A DNA stretch of 64,000 bases from Lachnospiraceae bacterium UBA3821 (GTDB lineage: Bacteria > Bacillota > Clostridia > Lachnospirales > Lachnospiraceae), in NCBI GenBank assembly GCA_002368865.1, contig DFDT01000147.1, forward strand, positions 1-64,000, given 5' to 3'. Shown one piece after another: positions 42,533 to 55,100 of the stretch. A model generated the notes under the pieces. The model was not told where the DNA came from, made no database searches, and saw nothing but the letters and a program-made list of their open reading frames with translations. Numbering within the stretch: the first letter of the stretch is position 1; every line of letters begins with the position of its first letter. The position numbers and the translations under genes were made by a program.

Positions 42533-45500
42533 TCATATTCCCCGTTGCTGAATCTGTTTCTTTTGCGTTTCCACCTGCTTCGTCAGTTTTCTGGAGTTTA
42601 CCTTTGAGCCGAGGATCGCGGAGAGCTCATCCAGCTTTTTCGTGTCCTTGCCCTTGTAATTCTGATAGCAGGCTGTCAGTGCCTCGTCGCGGAACTTTAC
42701 GATATCCGCATGCCCGGTCTTACCCTGCGCCGCGCCCTCAAGCACTCTGTCGCGGAATTCCCTGTTAAAATCCTTGTCGGTCAGGTGCTCCGCCATGAAA
42801 GCACGGGCCTTGATAGAGCTCTTATTCAAAACGGTCAGACCCTTTTCCAGGGCTTCCTTGCCCATCTTCTCACCGCTGACCAGTCCCTTTTTGATGCTGG
42901 CCTGGCAAAGACACTCCACGTACAACGATTTCGCAACGGAATTCATGTATCTGCTCTTCTCCGTCTCATCTTTGATGTCAAGACCGTTGCGATATTTCAG
43001 CTCCTTCTCGTTCACTGCTATAAGCATCTCATTGTTCGAAAGATTCGTTTCTATTAGCTCCTTGTCCCTGTCTGAGAGCAGCTTATCCGCAAGCTTTTTG
43101 CCTGTTCCCTGCGCTTTCAGATCCTCCGCAAGCTTCCTGCCTTCCTTCTGTTCCGGCGCCTCGTCAAAGCCGAATTTCTCCTTGAGACTGCCCTCCTTCT
43201 TCCGGGGTGCAGCCTGTCTGTCCGCTTCTTCCTTCGCCTTGAACGTGCCCTCCAGAATGCCCTGCACCACGTCGTCATGGACAATGCCACCGATGGAATT
43301 GCCCCGTTTCTCCAGGGCGCGCTCCTGCTCAATCTCGGCGCGGTAATCCTCGATCTGCTTTCTCATGTTGCCGATCTTGCCCATCGCCTTTTCGAAGACA
43401 TATTCATCCCCTGTCTTGTCGGGATCCTTTACCTCCACCTTGAACAGATCCGCCACGGCGCCAATGGTATCCTCATATTCACGCTGTTCCAGGGACTGGT
43501 ATCTGGTGCGGAGGAGCTTGTCCACACGCTCCATGGCTATGATTTTGTCATAGGTTGCGTCTTGCTCATTCACGCCGTCCTTCGCCTTATGTACGCGATA
43601 GCGGTTAATGTTATTGAGCACTTTGTTGACGGTCTTAACGTAGGCTGCCTTCGCCTTCTCGTTATCCGGCTCCTCCCGCAGTACTTTTTTCACGTCCGCA
43701 ATGGATTTCATGATGCTGTTGTACTCGGAGGAGTTCCTTTTCACGCGCATGGAGGGCTCTTTTAACATGTCGTAACAGGTTTCCAGAATCTTGATCTCCT
43801 TCTCCCGCATCGCCGCGTCAAACGCTGCGTCCTCCTTCAAAGACTCCACCAGCACGGGCTGCTTATCCTTGTCCAGCAGCTTGCAGACATTCTCATCCCG
43901 CAGCTTTACCTCATAGAGGTTATGACGGAACTGATTCAGTTTTTCAACCAGTTCCTTGTTACGATTGATCCTGTCCATCTCCTCCCTGACATCCTCCAGC
44001 ATATAACCCATGCCGTGTCTGGAGCGGTACATTACGTCAAAGGCATTCTGGAAAGCATCCTTGTTCTCCTGATAGAGCGTTTTCGTCTCCTGGGCCTTAC
44101 TGATCAGCGCCTGGTACTCCTCCTTGGACCAGATGTCCCTGTCCACCTCCGGGATCTCCAGGTCGCCGTCCATATTGAATACCTTCACGACCTCTCCGTC
44201 CACGACCTTCGATTCCACGCCGTTTTTGACGAGGAAGAAATTGTCAATCAGATCATAGCCGTTCCGATCCAGCCAGCTGCTGAGGCCCCATGCATCCACA
44301 TCCGCAATGTGCTCTCTGCCCTTTTCCGCAAATTCCTTTTCAATGCCGATCAACCCCGTCATCACCTGGAGGAATTCCCTTTGATTGAACTCCCTGAGAA
44401 GCTCTTCTTCTCCTTCCTGCCCGGCAAACGCCAACTCTCCTACAGTGATGGGCGTACAGACCTCAGCCGGATCGATGCCGTTTTCCCGCAGATAATGGGA
44501 ATAGGCGCCGGAATCCTGATACTCCTCCCAGATCATGCCGGCCTTAGTCATCCGATCGATCACATCCCGCATCTCCTGCACGTCTTCCCGGGTGATTCTG
44601 CCCTGCCCGTTGGACATCCAGAATTCATCCTTCAGGTTCTCCTCGTTTAAAAGATCTGCGGGATTCTTTACGTTCTTTTCTCCGATCTTGTTTAGGATGT
44701 CCATCTTCTCCTTGTAGGTGGCCTCATCCATGGTGTTTAGTCTGTCAATGTTCTTCATGCCAAGGAAATGGAACTCCGCGTTTTGCCAGTCGCCGCCGTT
44801 CTTGACAGCCTGAACAAATTCCCGGTTCATGGGATTTCTCAAAAGATATTGCATCGCTTTGATGTCCTTGTCCGCCTGAATCAGGTTATCCCGCGCGTGG
44901 AACTTGTCGGGGTCGGCTTCCCTCTCCCGGTCAAGCAGCTCCATCAGTTCCTCCATGGTATGATGATCCTCGTCCTTGATCTTCGTCCCCCAAGTGGGTT
45001 CCACTCCATTCTCCGTATTGTACTCATCCAGCCCCAGTTCGATGAAGCGTTTCATGTATTCCCGCGACTTCACGGTTCTGCGCCCTTCGGCCTCCAGATC
45101 CTTCTTCCGCTGCTCCTCACGCTGTGCCAGCTCCGCCTCGAGTTCTGCCTGCCTGCGGGCTTCCTCCGCCTTCGCTCTTTCTTCCTCGATTTCCTTCTGC
45201 CGCTGCCGCTCCTCTTCCTCTTTTCTTACCTCCTCGTCGTGCTCTCTCTGCGCCTTCTCCATGGCCTCTTTGGAGTATTTGCCGATGCCCTCCCGCTGTT
45301 GCCTCTCGTCCTCAAGCATTTCGGCTTTCTTCTGCTCCCACCATTCACGGCCATAATATATGTTATCATGCCCCTCGGCCCATTTATCCCAGAGTCTCTG
45401 GTTTTCCGCTTCCTCGAGCCTCCTTTGCTCCCGCGCACTCTCTGCCTGTTTCTCCCGCTCCATCTTCTCACGGAGCTCCTGCGCTTCCTTCTCCCTTTGG

Positions 45501-45979
45501 ATCCTGCGCTCCTCGGCGCGCCTTTGCCTCTCTGCTTCCTCTCGAACTCTCTGCTCGCGCTGTGCTTCCTCCTGTGCCTTGCGCTCTGCCTCCTGCCTCC
45601 GGGCTTCCTGTGCAATTCTTTCTTCCAGCGCCTTCCGCTCCTCCTGAAGGGACTTTACTTCCTCCTCCAGTCCGGTCAGATCCAGATCTTTCGTCTCCGC
45701 ATACTCCAAAACCTCCCTGATCAGGTCTGCACGTTCCTTATCCGTGGTCACCCTGTTTTCATAGAGGCTTGCAGGAATCAAAGTACTAAAGTCGTCCCTT
45801 GCGCCAATCTTCCAGAAGGCGGCAATGATCTTCTCATCCCCTTCTTTATTCCAGCCTGAGCTTTGCAGGTTATCATAAATATCATCCCTGTCCCAGAACC
45901 CATCCACGGAAGTTTCGGGTCCCCATAGCTTATCGTATTCCTCTTTTGATAGATTCTGATCGTTTTTCGGTAAAGACAT
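42533..45979 (-). CDS. Large array protein, 1148 aa, with long coiled coil
   Basis: The first 85 residues (VDGFWDRDDIYDNLQSSGWN, IIAAFWKIGA) look like one copy of the GW-type unit that is repeated in the 1230-aa protein. Residues 105-310 are a Glu/Arg/Gln/Ala-rich coiled coil. The array-wide module lies near residue 750 (VKRNSSEYNSIMKSIADVKK). The last 130 residues (AKSLYVECLCQASIKKGL, ARAFMAEHLTDKDFNREF, ADIVKFRDEALTACY, LDELSAILGSKVNSRKL) are homologous to the end of the 863-aa protein. The tail is basic and Gln-rich. A strong AAAGGAGGAAAAAC site precedes the ATG. No signal peptide, membrane helix or catalytic motif is seen. Confidence 0.78.
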   Translation of the reverse strand: MSLPKNDQNLSKEEYDKLWGPETSVDGFWDRDDIYDNLQSSGWNKEGDEKIIAAFWKIGARDDFSTLIPASLYENRVTTDKERADLIREVLEYAETKDLDLTGLEEEVKSLQEERKALEERIAQEARRQEAERKAQEEAQREQRVREEAERQRRAEERRIQREKEAQELREKMEREKQAESAREQRRLEEAENQRLWDKWAEGHDNIYYGREWWEQKKAEMLEDERQQREGIGKYSKEAMEKAQREHDEEVRKEEEERQRQKEIEEERAKAEEARRQAELEAELAQREEQRKKDLEAEGRRTVKSREYMKRFIELGLDEYNTENGVEPTWGTKIKDEDHHTMEELMELLDREREADPDKFHARDNLIQADKDIKAMQYLLRNPMNREFVQAVKNGGDWQNAEFHFLGMKNIDRLNTMDEATYKEKMDILNKIGEKNVKNPADLLNEENLKDEFWMSNGQGRITREDVQEMRDVIDRMTKAGMIWEEYQDSGAYSHYLRENGIDPAEVCTPITVGELAFAGQEGEEELLREFNQREFLQVMTGLIGIEKEFAEKGREHIADVDAWGLSSWLDRNGYDLIDNFFLVKNGVESKVVDGEVVKVFNMDGDLEIPEVDRDIWSKEEYQALISKAQETKTLYQENKDAFQNAFDVMYRSRHGMGYMLEDVREEMDRINRNKELVEKLNQFRHNLYEVKLRDENVCKLLDKDKQPVLVESLKEDAAFDAAMREKEIKILETCYDMLKEPSMRVKRNSSEYNSIMKSIADVKKVLREEPDNEKAKAAYVKTVNKVLNNINRYRVHKAKDGVNEQDATYDKIIAMERVDKLLRTRYQSLEQREYEDTIGAVADLFKVEVKDPDKTGDEYVFEKAMGKIGNMRKQIEDYRAEIEQERALEKRGNSIGGIVHDDVVQGILEGTFKAKEEADRQAAPRKKEGSLKEKFGFDEAPEQKEGRKLAEDLKAQGTGKKLADKLLSDRDKELIETNLSNNEMLIAVNEKELKYRNGLDIKDETEKSRYMNSVAKSLYVECLCQASIKKGLVSGEKMGKEALEKGLTVLNKSSIKARAFMAEHLTDKDFNREFRDRVLEGAAQGKTGHADIVKFRDEALTACYQNYKGKDTKKLDELSAILGSKVNSRKLTKQVETQKKQIQQRGI

Positions 45980-46036
45980 CTTGTTTTTCCTCCTTTTTGT
46001 GAGGGCAATTTATTTTTCTGATCATAATCCTGATTC

Positions 46037-46066
46037 TGAATACCCTGATTTTTCCCGTTTGGTTGC
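46037..46066 (-). promoter_or_regulatory. GCAACC-N18-TATTCA ECF-like promoter of 1148-aa gene
   Basis: GCAACC at 46066-46061 and TATTCA at 46042-46037 (minus strand) are separated by 18 bp and end about 57 bp before the ATG. The site is nearly identical in sequence to the one before the 1230-aa gene, although the genes that follow are only related in part. Confidence 0.55.
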
Positions 46067-46159
46067 GTCCGTCAGGTCTGTTACCGCCTTAACAGCCACT
46101 TCCATGCAGTTTTATCCAGAGGCAATGATTTTAAACCGCTGTTTGCCTCATTGCATTTA

Positions 46160-49100
46160 TCACACCCCGGGTGCTTTAAACCCCGGTTGTTTGTCCTTCT
46201 GGTCAGCTAATTTGGCGTCGGTCACCTTGGCATCCGTTTTCTGTTTTTTCTCTTGTTCCGCGGCTTTGCGCTTCTGTTCCTCCGCCCTGGTCTGCTTCAG
46301 CGTCTTCGCATGCTTGACGCCTGCCCCCGGCATGCCCTTCTTCTGTGCTTTTACTTCCAGACCAAAGGCGTGCAGCAGCGTCTGGTCATCAACAAGCTTC
46401 GCCAGATGCTGCACGGACTCCAATTTTCCTCTCAGATCTTTGTTCACGCCGGGTTCGCCGTCTGCAAGCTGCTTCTGATGCTCCGCCCATTCCTCATGGA
46501 TCTCCTCCAACAGGGGTTTTACCACCGCCTGGAAGCTCTTGTCCCGCATCATCTTATTCACAAAAACAATATCATTCATACCGGCAGGTACCACTCCGTC
46601 TCTGGATTTGATCAGATCCAGTGCCACCGGATAGGCAATCGCCCGCAGCAGCTCCTTCTCTGCCTTTTCTCCCGCTTCAGGATCCTTCCACTTCGGAATG
46701 TTTTCAAGGATCGTTTTCTCCAGATTGTCTCTGTACCCTGCTCTCATCAGATCGATCCCCTGCAACTTGAACTGTCTCTTACTGTCATCAGCCCCAAGAT
46801 GCTCCGCCATATCCTGATAAAACTCTGCATGACGGTTCCGTCCTTCATCTGCCTGTCTGACGCTTTGCCTGCCCTCCGGCTCGATATTGACATCGCCCAG
46901 CTTCTCTGCCTGCTTCGGATCCTGCAGGGACTCCTTGACCTTGCCGGGAAGAGGTGTCAATCCGCGATCCTGCGTGGCCTCGGTGCGGATCGCACTGCTG
47001 TAAGCTGCACTCCACTCCTCGTTGTTCAGATCGTCCCGCTCCAGATTCGGATCCTGCTCCAGGCGGAACCGGATATAATCCTCCAGACTCTTGAGATGCC
47101 CCTCATACGCCCGGTTCTGCACCCTTTCATTGATCATCTTAAGGTCACGGGCACGCTGTTCGGGATCAATGGTGCTCATAAATTCGGGCAGCGCTTCCTT
47201 TTTGATATTCTTTGTCAGATCCGCACCCAGTGCCGTGAGCTGTTCATAGCGTTTCACCAGATAGCTTTCAGTCACTTCCTTCGCGCGATATCCGTCCGCC
47301 AGCTGCTGCATCCGCTCATTGATCATCTCCGTAAGCTCCCTGCGAAGCTCCTGCACACGCTCATTCATCATCTCCGTAAGTTCCTTCGATTCACCTTTGC
47401 GGGACACAAGCTTCGACTCCAGCTTGTTTAACTTCGCCTGCTTCGCCATATATTCCTTCCGGAACTGATTATCCGCATCCAGCTCGCGCTGCGCAAGGGA
47501 CTTCTGCTCTGCGTCAAAGGCAGTCTGCCACTTCCGGTACCGGTCCGTATTGGCAGTCACGTGATTCGCATCAATTCCCAGATCCTTGTCAGCACCTAAC
47601 GCAAGCTGTTCCAGATCCTTATACTCCTGCCGCTCCCTGTCCTCCGGATGTGCCATCAGATAGTCCAGCATTGCCTCCTGCACCAGAGACTTCACCATGG
47701 AATATTCGCAATTTTTTGCATCCTCTATGATCTCATTGTATTGCTTTGTCAGATTTGCGTATTGATCCTTCTTCTCCAACAGTCCCTGATAGTTCAGCGG
47801 ATCCGGAATCCTTACACCTCTTTCATCCATATGGACATAGGGCAGATGCTTCTTCTTGATGGGACCGCCCTCCAAAAAGGCTGCCTTGAGACCATCCTTC
47901 ATCCGCTCCACCAGATCAGCTTCCATATTTTTGCCAAAGTGCACCTGTGTAAAGGCATCATTGTAGAACTTCAGCTCATTGACCTCCTTGTTGATCAAAA
48001 CATCCACAAGCTGGCCCACATGCTGCTGATAGCGCATCATCTCTTCCCGTCTGTGAGGATCGGTCTCTAAGAGGAATACTCCCTGTAGGCCTCTGCCCAC
48101 TGCAAGCCCTACCTCGCCGCCGGTGGTCGCCTTCATGAAGTTATTGGAAAGTCCCATATCCTCCTGCTCTATAAACTCATTGAAGGATTCCATAAAGTTC
48201 TTGTGCTCCTTCGTGAAAGCTTCCACGCCCTTTTGGGCGATTGTTTTCTGGAAGCTCTCGTACATGCACTTGCCGGGATTGCGCAGATATTCCTCAATGG
48301 AGACTCCCAGACGCTTCGCGTAATCGCCCACCTGGAACAGACCGTTGAATTTGCTGTCCGTCAGATAATCTCCGGAAAATTCCACAGGAATCGCCGTATC
48401 TCCGGTGTTTCGGATGGTATCCACATTGCCGGCCACAAAAACCTCTCCCGGGAATGCCTTCCTGATCATCTCATGGATCTCCTGCACCTGGGCGTGCACC
48501 TTCTCATATGCCTCATTGGCCGCCGCAATCTTCTCAATATCCCCGGAATCCACTGCCGCCTGCAGCTCCTTTTTGGCCGTCACAAGCTTTTGGTAGCCAT
48601 AAATCTTTGTCCCCTGTTCGGCACCGGACTGGCCTGTGATAAACCCGTACTCCTCCATCTTGTGAATGATATCGACAGCATTCCTCGCCACATCCTCTGA
48701 TATCTCAGGCGGATCCGCCAGGATCTGATCCACCATTTCTGCCTTCTCAGGCTTGATCACCCGGTTGACAATGGCTCCGCCATATTCATAAGCATCCGTC
48801 ATATCTCCATATCCTTTTCCATGATATTGGTTCATGGATTGCAGGGTATGGTATTCCAGCACCGCAGAGACATGGATGCGGTCTTCGTGTTCATTGATAA
48901 ATTTCTCAAGTGTCTCCTTTCGCTGGGAGAGATGGCTGTTCACCGTATCCAGCAGTGCGTCCACTTCCTCTTCGGGTATAAGCTCATCCTCTGCGTAAGG
49001 TCTGCCTTCCTGTTCGGCGGCCTCCCGCTCCTCTTTCCGTTGTCTGCGGAAGGCCTGCTTCAAAGCTTCCAGCTTCTCCTTCTGCGGATAGTCGGACTTC

Positions 49101-52100
49101 TCCTCCAAGGTCCATTCCGTCGGCAGCTTCAGCTGCTCCAGCTCCTCCGCCGTACCCTGAACCGGTGCCGCCGCTTTGGCCAACTCATCAAAGATCAGAC
49201 CAAAATACTGATCCAGCACCGGCGCAAGCAGACCCTCCGGGGACGCTACCAGTATCAGATTCCGGATACCGTCCTCCTGTCTCCAGACAAGGGGGGGGTG
49301 CCCCCACCGTGCCGCATTCTCATTAAACCGCTCAAATATCCGTTTCCCCTGTGCTTCAGTCAGGCTCTGGCAAAGCTTTTCCGAAAGCACCTCCAGACGA
49401 TACTCTGCCGCAGCAGTCTGCTGCTTCGTGGCAAGCGCCTGCTCCGGCGTCACCACATACTGTCCCTGTGCATTCTTCTCCGCGTGATATGCCGCTCTTG
49501 CCTCACGGTACAACGTGATCTGCTTCTGATAGTAGTCGCGCAGCGCCGCAAGATCCCTTGCCGCCGCCTCGCCAAAGGCATACTGTCTGTCGTTGTCCAT
49601 GATTTCCTCCGCAAGCGAAGGATCGATCTCCTGCGCAATACGGTCAAAATCCTCCGCATAATGTTCAAGTGCCAGCCGTTCTTCCGGAGAGGTTTCCCTC
49701 GCCACCATCTTCGTCATATTCTCTTTTACAAAGTCCTGATAAGCCTGCGACTCTTCATACGCCTTCCGGTTGTCGCTCCACATTTTTGCATAGTGATCAA
49801 AGGCAGCGACCTGTGCGATACAGCGCTCCCTCTCCCTGTCCGTGAGCGGCGTCCCGTTCTCTGCCGCTGTAAGCTTCGCAAGGGCTTCCTCCTTACGCTC
49901 CGCCATCTCATACATCCTGAGCATGACATTCATAAGCTCCAGTTCGTCGTCTGTCAGCTGCGCCTTCACTGCATCCTGCAGATTCTCCCGCTCCTCCATG
50001 AGAGTGGCGAGATTCTTTAACATAGAGCCGATGTGGGCGGCGGTGCACTTTGTGTCCGGATATGCAGCCTGCACCTTTGCCTGCATGCACAGATCCCGGA
50101 TACCGAAGGTGACCATATCCGCCAGCGGTCCTACATTGCCCTGATCGTATTCCCGGATCAGCTTCTCTGTCGTCTCTCTGGCAGGAGCGATCTTCCCTGC
50201 AAAGGCGGAAGCGCCAAGATTTGCTCTCGGCTGTGCGGGCTGATTGAAGTCAATGGTCCAGAAGGGACTGCCCGCCCGCACCTTCATATCATGGGGCACA
50301 GCCTCCTCGCTTAGATGCGCCGACTGTGCCGGATCATCCACCACCGCAGGATTCAATGCAGTGAAGTACGCTAACGTCGCGAATTCCCCGTTGGTAAAAC
50401 TTCCCGCATCCAGATCCTTCATGTATTTCTTATATTCGTCCCGGCTATAGACGTGACCCTCCGGGCTGCCGTCCGCCCCGCAGACATACTCCGACACATA
50501 CATCGGTTTCGCGCCGTATAAGGATTCCACACGGGCAAAGATCCCGCTCTGGAAATGTCGCTGATCTGCCTTTTGTTCCAGTTCCTTTAAGCTGATCACA
50601 CGGTCTGCATCGATCAGACCGCTGTCGGCGGTTCTTAAGAATTCACCTTCATACAGCTCCTCCCAGTCCTCCTTCGTGTACTTTTCATAGGAGCTGGTCT
50701 GATAAGTCCGCTTAAACCAGTTCTGATACGTCCTCATGGAGGCAAGCTCCGGGCGCTCCTTTACAATACGGTTGCGGTTGGCCAGATCTGTGATCCTCTC
50801 CTGTCCTGCCTCCACATACGCGCCTGTCACCGGATCGGGCCGCACGGTTACGTAGCTGAACGGAACCTTGGGATCGCTTGCCAGGATCAGGATCACCTCC
50901 TGCATTACCTTATCCGCATCCTGATAGGCCAAAAATTCGTCCACTTCCCCTCCCAGATAGTCCTTCAGCGGGATCGAGCCCACCCGGAACAGATCGTATA
51001 CATTCTTCTCCGGATGCTGCTTCAGGTATTCCTGCACCGCCGGCCGCTCCATGATGGGATCGAAAATCTCATGATAGAGCGCGGATGCTTTCGCAAGCTC
51101 CTCATCGGAAAGCTCTTCCAGACTCTCGATCGACCTGACCGTTCCCGCTTTTCCATCAGACAACAGCTCCATACGCGCTTCTCTGGTCCGGTTCATGCGA
51201 TAATCCAGCGCATTCTTCTCGATCTCATCCAGGCGCCGCTCCTTTTGCTTCGCCTTCTCCTGCGGCGTCACCTCGCGCAGGCAGTCTGCGTACTCTTCCG
51301 GTTCCGCTCCGTTTGCCTCCAATTCCTCAAGCTTCTCCACATCGATCAGATAAGTATCAAAGAAGGTGCCGTTTATGAGCTTCTCACGACTGTCTGCCGT
51401 TCTCTTATGCAGTGCGTTTGAAAGCGCCGGAATACTTTCCAGAACCTCCGGGTCTCCCAAAGGTCCCCTTGTACCGAAATTCATATAGAAGCTGTCCATT
51501 TCCTCGTACGGATCCTGCCCCTGTGCCAGACGCATATGGATCCTGTCCATCATCACCTCGTAGGCATAGGGTTGACTGATCCCGCTACGGATATCAATTT
51601 CTCCCGCTGCCACATTCCGCTCAAAGGCATCCTTCGCCACCAGCATCATTCCTGTGGAGCCCAGACAGGTAAGCTGCTTTAAATATTGATCCGCCTGTGC
51701 CTCCGTGGCAAACAGCCCCTTCGATACCTGTAAAGCTACGGAATGCTCCAGCTCCTGCTTATTATCAAAAATGGCATGGATGATCCCTCCGGATACCTTG
51801 CCGAGAAAAGCTTCCCGCATCTTTTTCTCATCTGCAAAGATTTCCTGCGCGGGATAACGCTTCGCATGCATCTCCACCAATGCCTGCGTTCCGGCAAGCA
51901 GGTTCTCACAATATGTCCCCGTATCGTAGTTTGCGCAGATCTCCTTGAATTCCTGCGCGTATTTTAATTTCTGCTCCGCAAGCTCGTTTAAGCTGATAAT
52001 CTGTTCAAAGGTATAGCCGGGAAGTCCTTTCTTTTCCCTCTCCTGTGATTCCCATGCCAGTCTGGCGATGATATAGGAGGTGGCAGTGGTTCTGCCCTTC

Positions 52101-55100
52101 CGCAATCCCCCCCTCCAACGTTCTTTTTCGTCCTCCGAAAGATCCTTTCTCGCATTCAGCGCATCTGTGTTCAGCTCCGGATCTCCCTCCGGCAGAAACC
52201 GCTTCTTAAATGCGCCCGTAAACACACCCGCACCATGCAGCGAGGTCAGGTAGGCATCCGTCGCAAGGAAATTCTCATAATCCTTCTCCGCGCGATCTGT
52301 TAATGCATGCTCCCGCTCCTGCAGCTCCTGCTCCGACTGCCTGCGCACCCTGCGCTCCGGCAATGTCTCGAGGGACTCCTGCGCATCCTTTTGGCTCAGC
52401 ACGCTTGAACCAAGCACCCTGAAATAGTGGTCATGCTGCTGCTTCACAAGCTCCGGATCCAGATCGGTCTCGTGCTTTCCCTCCGGCAGGATATGGATGG
52501 GTACACTGCTGATCTCATCCCGCTGCGGTTTATTGCCGGCGATAAAGAAATCGACAGGCACTCCTTTCTTCATCTGCTCCGCCAGGATCGAACTGCCGTC
52601 CGCATTGGGCGTATAGCCTCCCGGATTCTTCTGCTGCATGATATCCTTTAATGTCCTGCCGCCGACAAGGATCAGTTCGTTTCTGTCCTCCACATTTACC
52701 GGAGTGAACTTACCGACGCCATAGATCTCCTCCACAAGCGCACGCAGACTTTCCGCTTCCTTCCCCCGCTCTGCCGTAAGCTCTGTAGGACGATAGACAG
52801 ATCTATCGATCACATTGTCCATGAAGCGAGGGACGCACTCTCCGGTCTTCTCCTCAAAGAAAGCATGGATCTCTACAGGTGTCTCACCCATGGGACGGAT
52901 CAGGTAAGCATGCTCCAAGCCCGTCAGATATTTCTCGTAATCCGCTAACGGCGATGTGTTCAAAATCTCCTGCGCTTTCTGTGCGTACTCCTCCTTCAGC
53001 GTCGGATTCACAGCCAGCTTCGATGCGCGGTCGTATAATCTATACTGGAACAGCGCCTGATCCATCTGTGGCGTCTGCACCTTCTCGAGTGTCTGCTGCA
53101 ATAAGACTCTGTAGGCCGGTGCGAAGAGCTTCGCCCGGCGCTGCAATGTGTGGATGCGCGCCGGATAATCCGTGCCGAAGGCATGCTCTCTGGCTGCCGC
53201 AGACTCCATGCTCACCATCGCGCGGCTTAAAAGCGCATCCCGCTCTGCCTCGGGATCTGCTAACTTCTCCTCTCTCTCTGCAAGCACCTTCTCCGCGTAA
53301 GTCTTCGTCTCTGTCAGCTTCAACTCCCTGTTTGGCATATTTGCCGGATAATCAAAGGAGCTGCCGTGGAAGGTGAGGGGAACCGGATGGTTCTTCAGCT
53401 CATCTCCCGTCTCGGTCATGTAGTTTACAAAAATGGGCGTTTCCGCACGGAAGGACTCCGCTGCCAGAACACCGAACATCAGCGTTTCCTTATCTGCATC
53501 GGGCGCCAGGTCGCGGTATTTCTCCTCGTACAGCTCATTCAGCGTGCGGTCTCCGATGAAAACACAATCCATAAGGGTAAGACCATTATCCGTGAGGAGC
53601 TCCTGTGCGGGAGCCATATAACCCCGCAGACTATCCTGCAGCGCGTCACCGATCGTGCGGATTCTTTGCCCCTCATCCGCGGCAGGGTTCTTTAAGAAAT
53701 TCTCTGCCGCAGCGGGCGTAGCTGTTATTTGATCCCGGTTTACCCAGAGTCCGAAACGATCCGCCACGGGTTTTACCGTAAAATCCTCCGAACGGACTAC
53801 CGTGCCGTCCGACCTCACCTGGGCACAGCTACAGCTCACGCCCTCCGTTATCGCATAGCGCATTGCCTCCAGGCGCATAGCGCGTTCCTTCTGCTGCGGT
53901 GTAAGATCGTCGGGATACTGCTTCTCTACCACCTCTCTGATACTCCTGCCATCCGACAGCACAATGAGATCAAAATCGTCTCCCCAGAAGTCCGTCATCA
54001 TGGCAAGGGTTATCCCATGGTAAAGCTTCCCGAAATGCTTCCGATACGCCTCCTCCAACGCCGTCTGATCCTCCTCGGAGAGCGCAGTCAGCAGATTCTC
54101 TGCAGCCGGATCGGTCAGATGTGTACTGTATTGTCCCATGAAGACGCCGCTCAGCGCATGCGCATCCTGCAACGCTTTTTCATTCATATCCTTTCTGAAT
54201 TCCCGGTATTCCTTTACCCATTTTTCCCGCAGTTCCTTCTGCCCGATATAATCCGACCGTTTCCCGTTCAGATAATCCAGACAGTTCCACAGATCCATAT
54301 TCGTGTATTCGATGGAATCCGACGTGGTGATCTCCTCTCCGATAAAAGGAGCGATCTTGTTCATTTCCCCGAAATTCCAGGTGGGAACCTCCGCTATGAT
54401 CCTTCCCTTCAGCTCGCCCAGCCGCTCCTTTGCAACATCCATCGCAAAGGCCTTCTCAAGCATTTGATGCTTGCTTTTGAAAATCTGTTCCGGCAGTCTG
54501 TAATAGCCCTGTGTCAGCGCGGACAAATGAGACAACTGATTCTCATACTCCGTCACATCCCCCAGCGCATCATAGTAAACCTTGCGCATCCGTGGATCCG
54601 CCGTTGATCCCGTATAAGCTTCCGCATCCTGTGTCAGGTCGATCTGGATCGCCTGAAGCAGGCGCATGGTCTTCTGCGCCTGTGCCATCCCCGCCACGGT
54701 GTTCATATCCTCCGGCAGAGGTACCTGCCAGGAACTGATCTTCGCCACTGCCTGCCTGTGCATCTGTGCAATGGTCTGTATCTTCTCCTCCTTCGTCCGC
54801 GCTCTTCTCGTCCCCTCCGGTGTTTCCGTATAGTCAATATGGTCAAAGAATTCCTGCAGCTTTGCCTTGTATTCCTCCGGAGAGATGGACTCCATCTGCA
54901 CCAGCTCTTCGATAGTGGCACCCTTCGTGATCAGATAGAGCCGCAGCGCATCGTCTCCCGATGCACGTCTGTCAAGGCTATATCCCGTTTCTGCACTGAT
55001 CCGCCCGGTCTCTCTTGCATACCACTCCCTGTCCTGTGTATTGAATTTAAGATGAAGTGAAAATAACTGCGTTGTTTCCTGCTCCGTCAGCGCCAGCTTT

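Noticed and set aside
46022-46105. 27-codon minus-strand frame containing ATKREKSGY, similar to a stretch in the sigma leader (ATNRKGAGY)
   Set aside because: The peptide likeness follows from the shared GCAACC-N18-TAT DNA element being read in the same frame. No ribosome site is present, so a promoter-level explanation is simpler.
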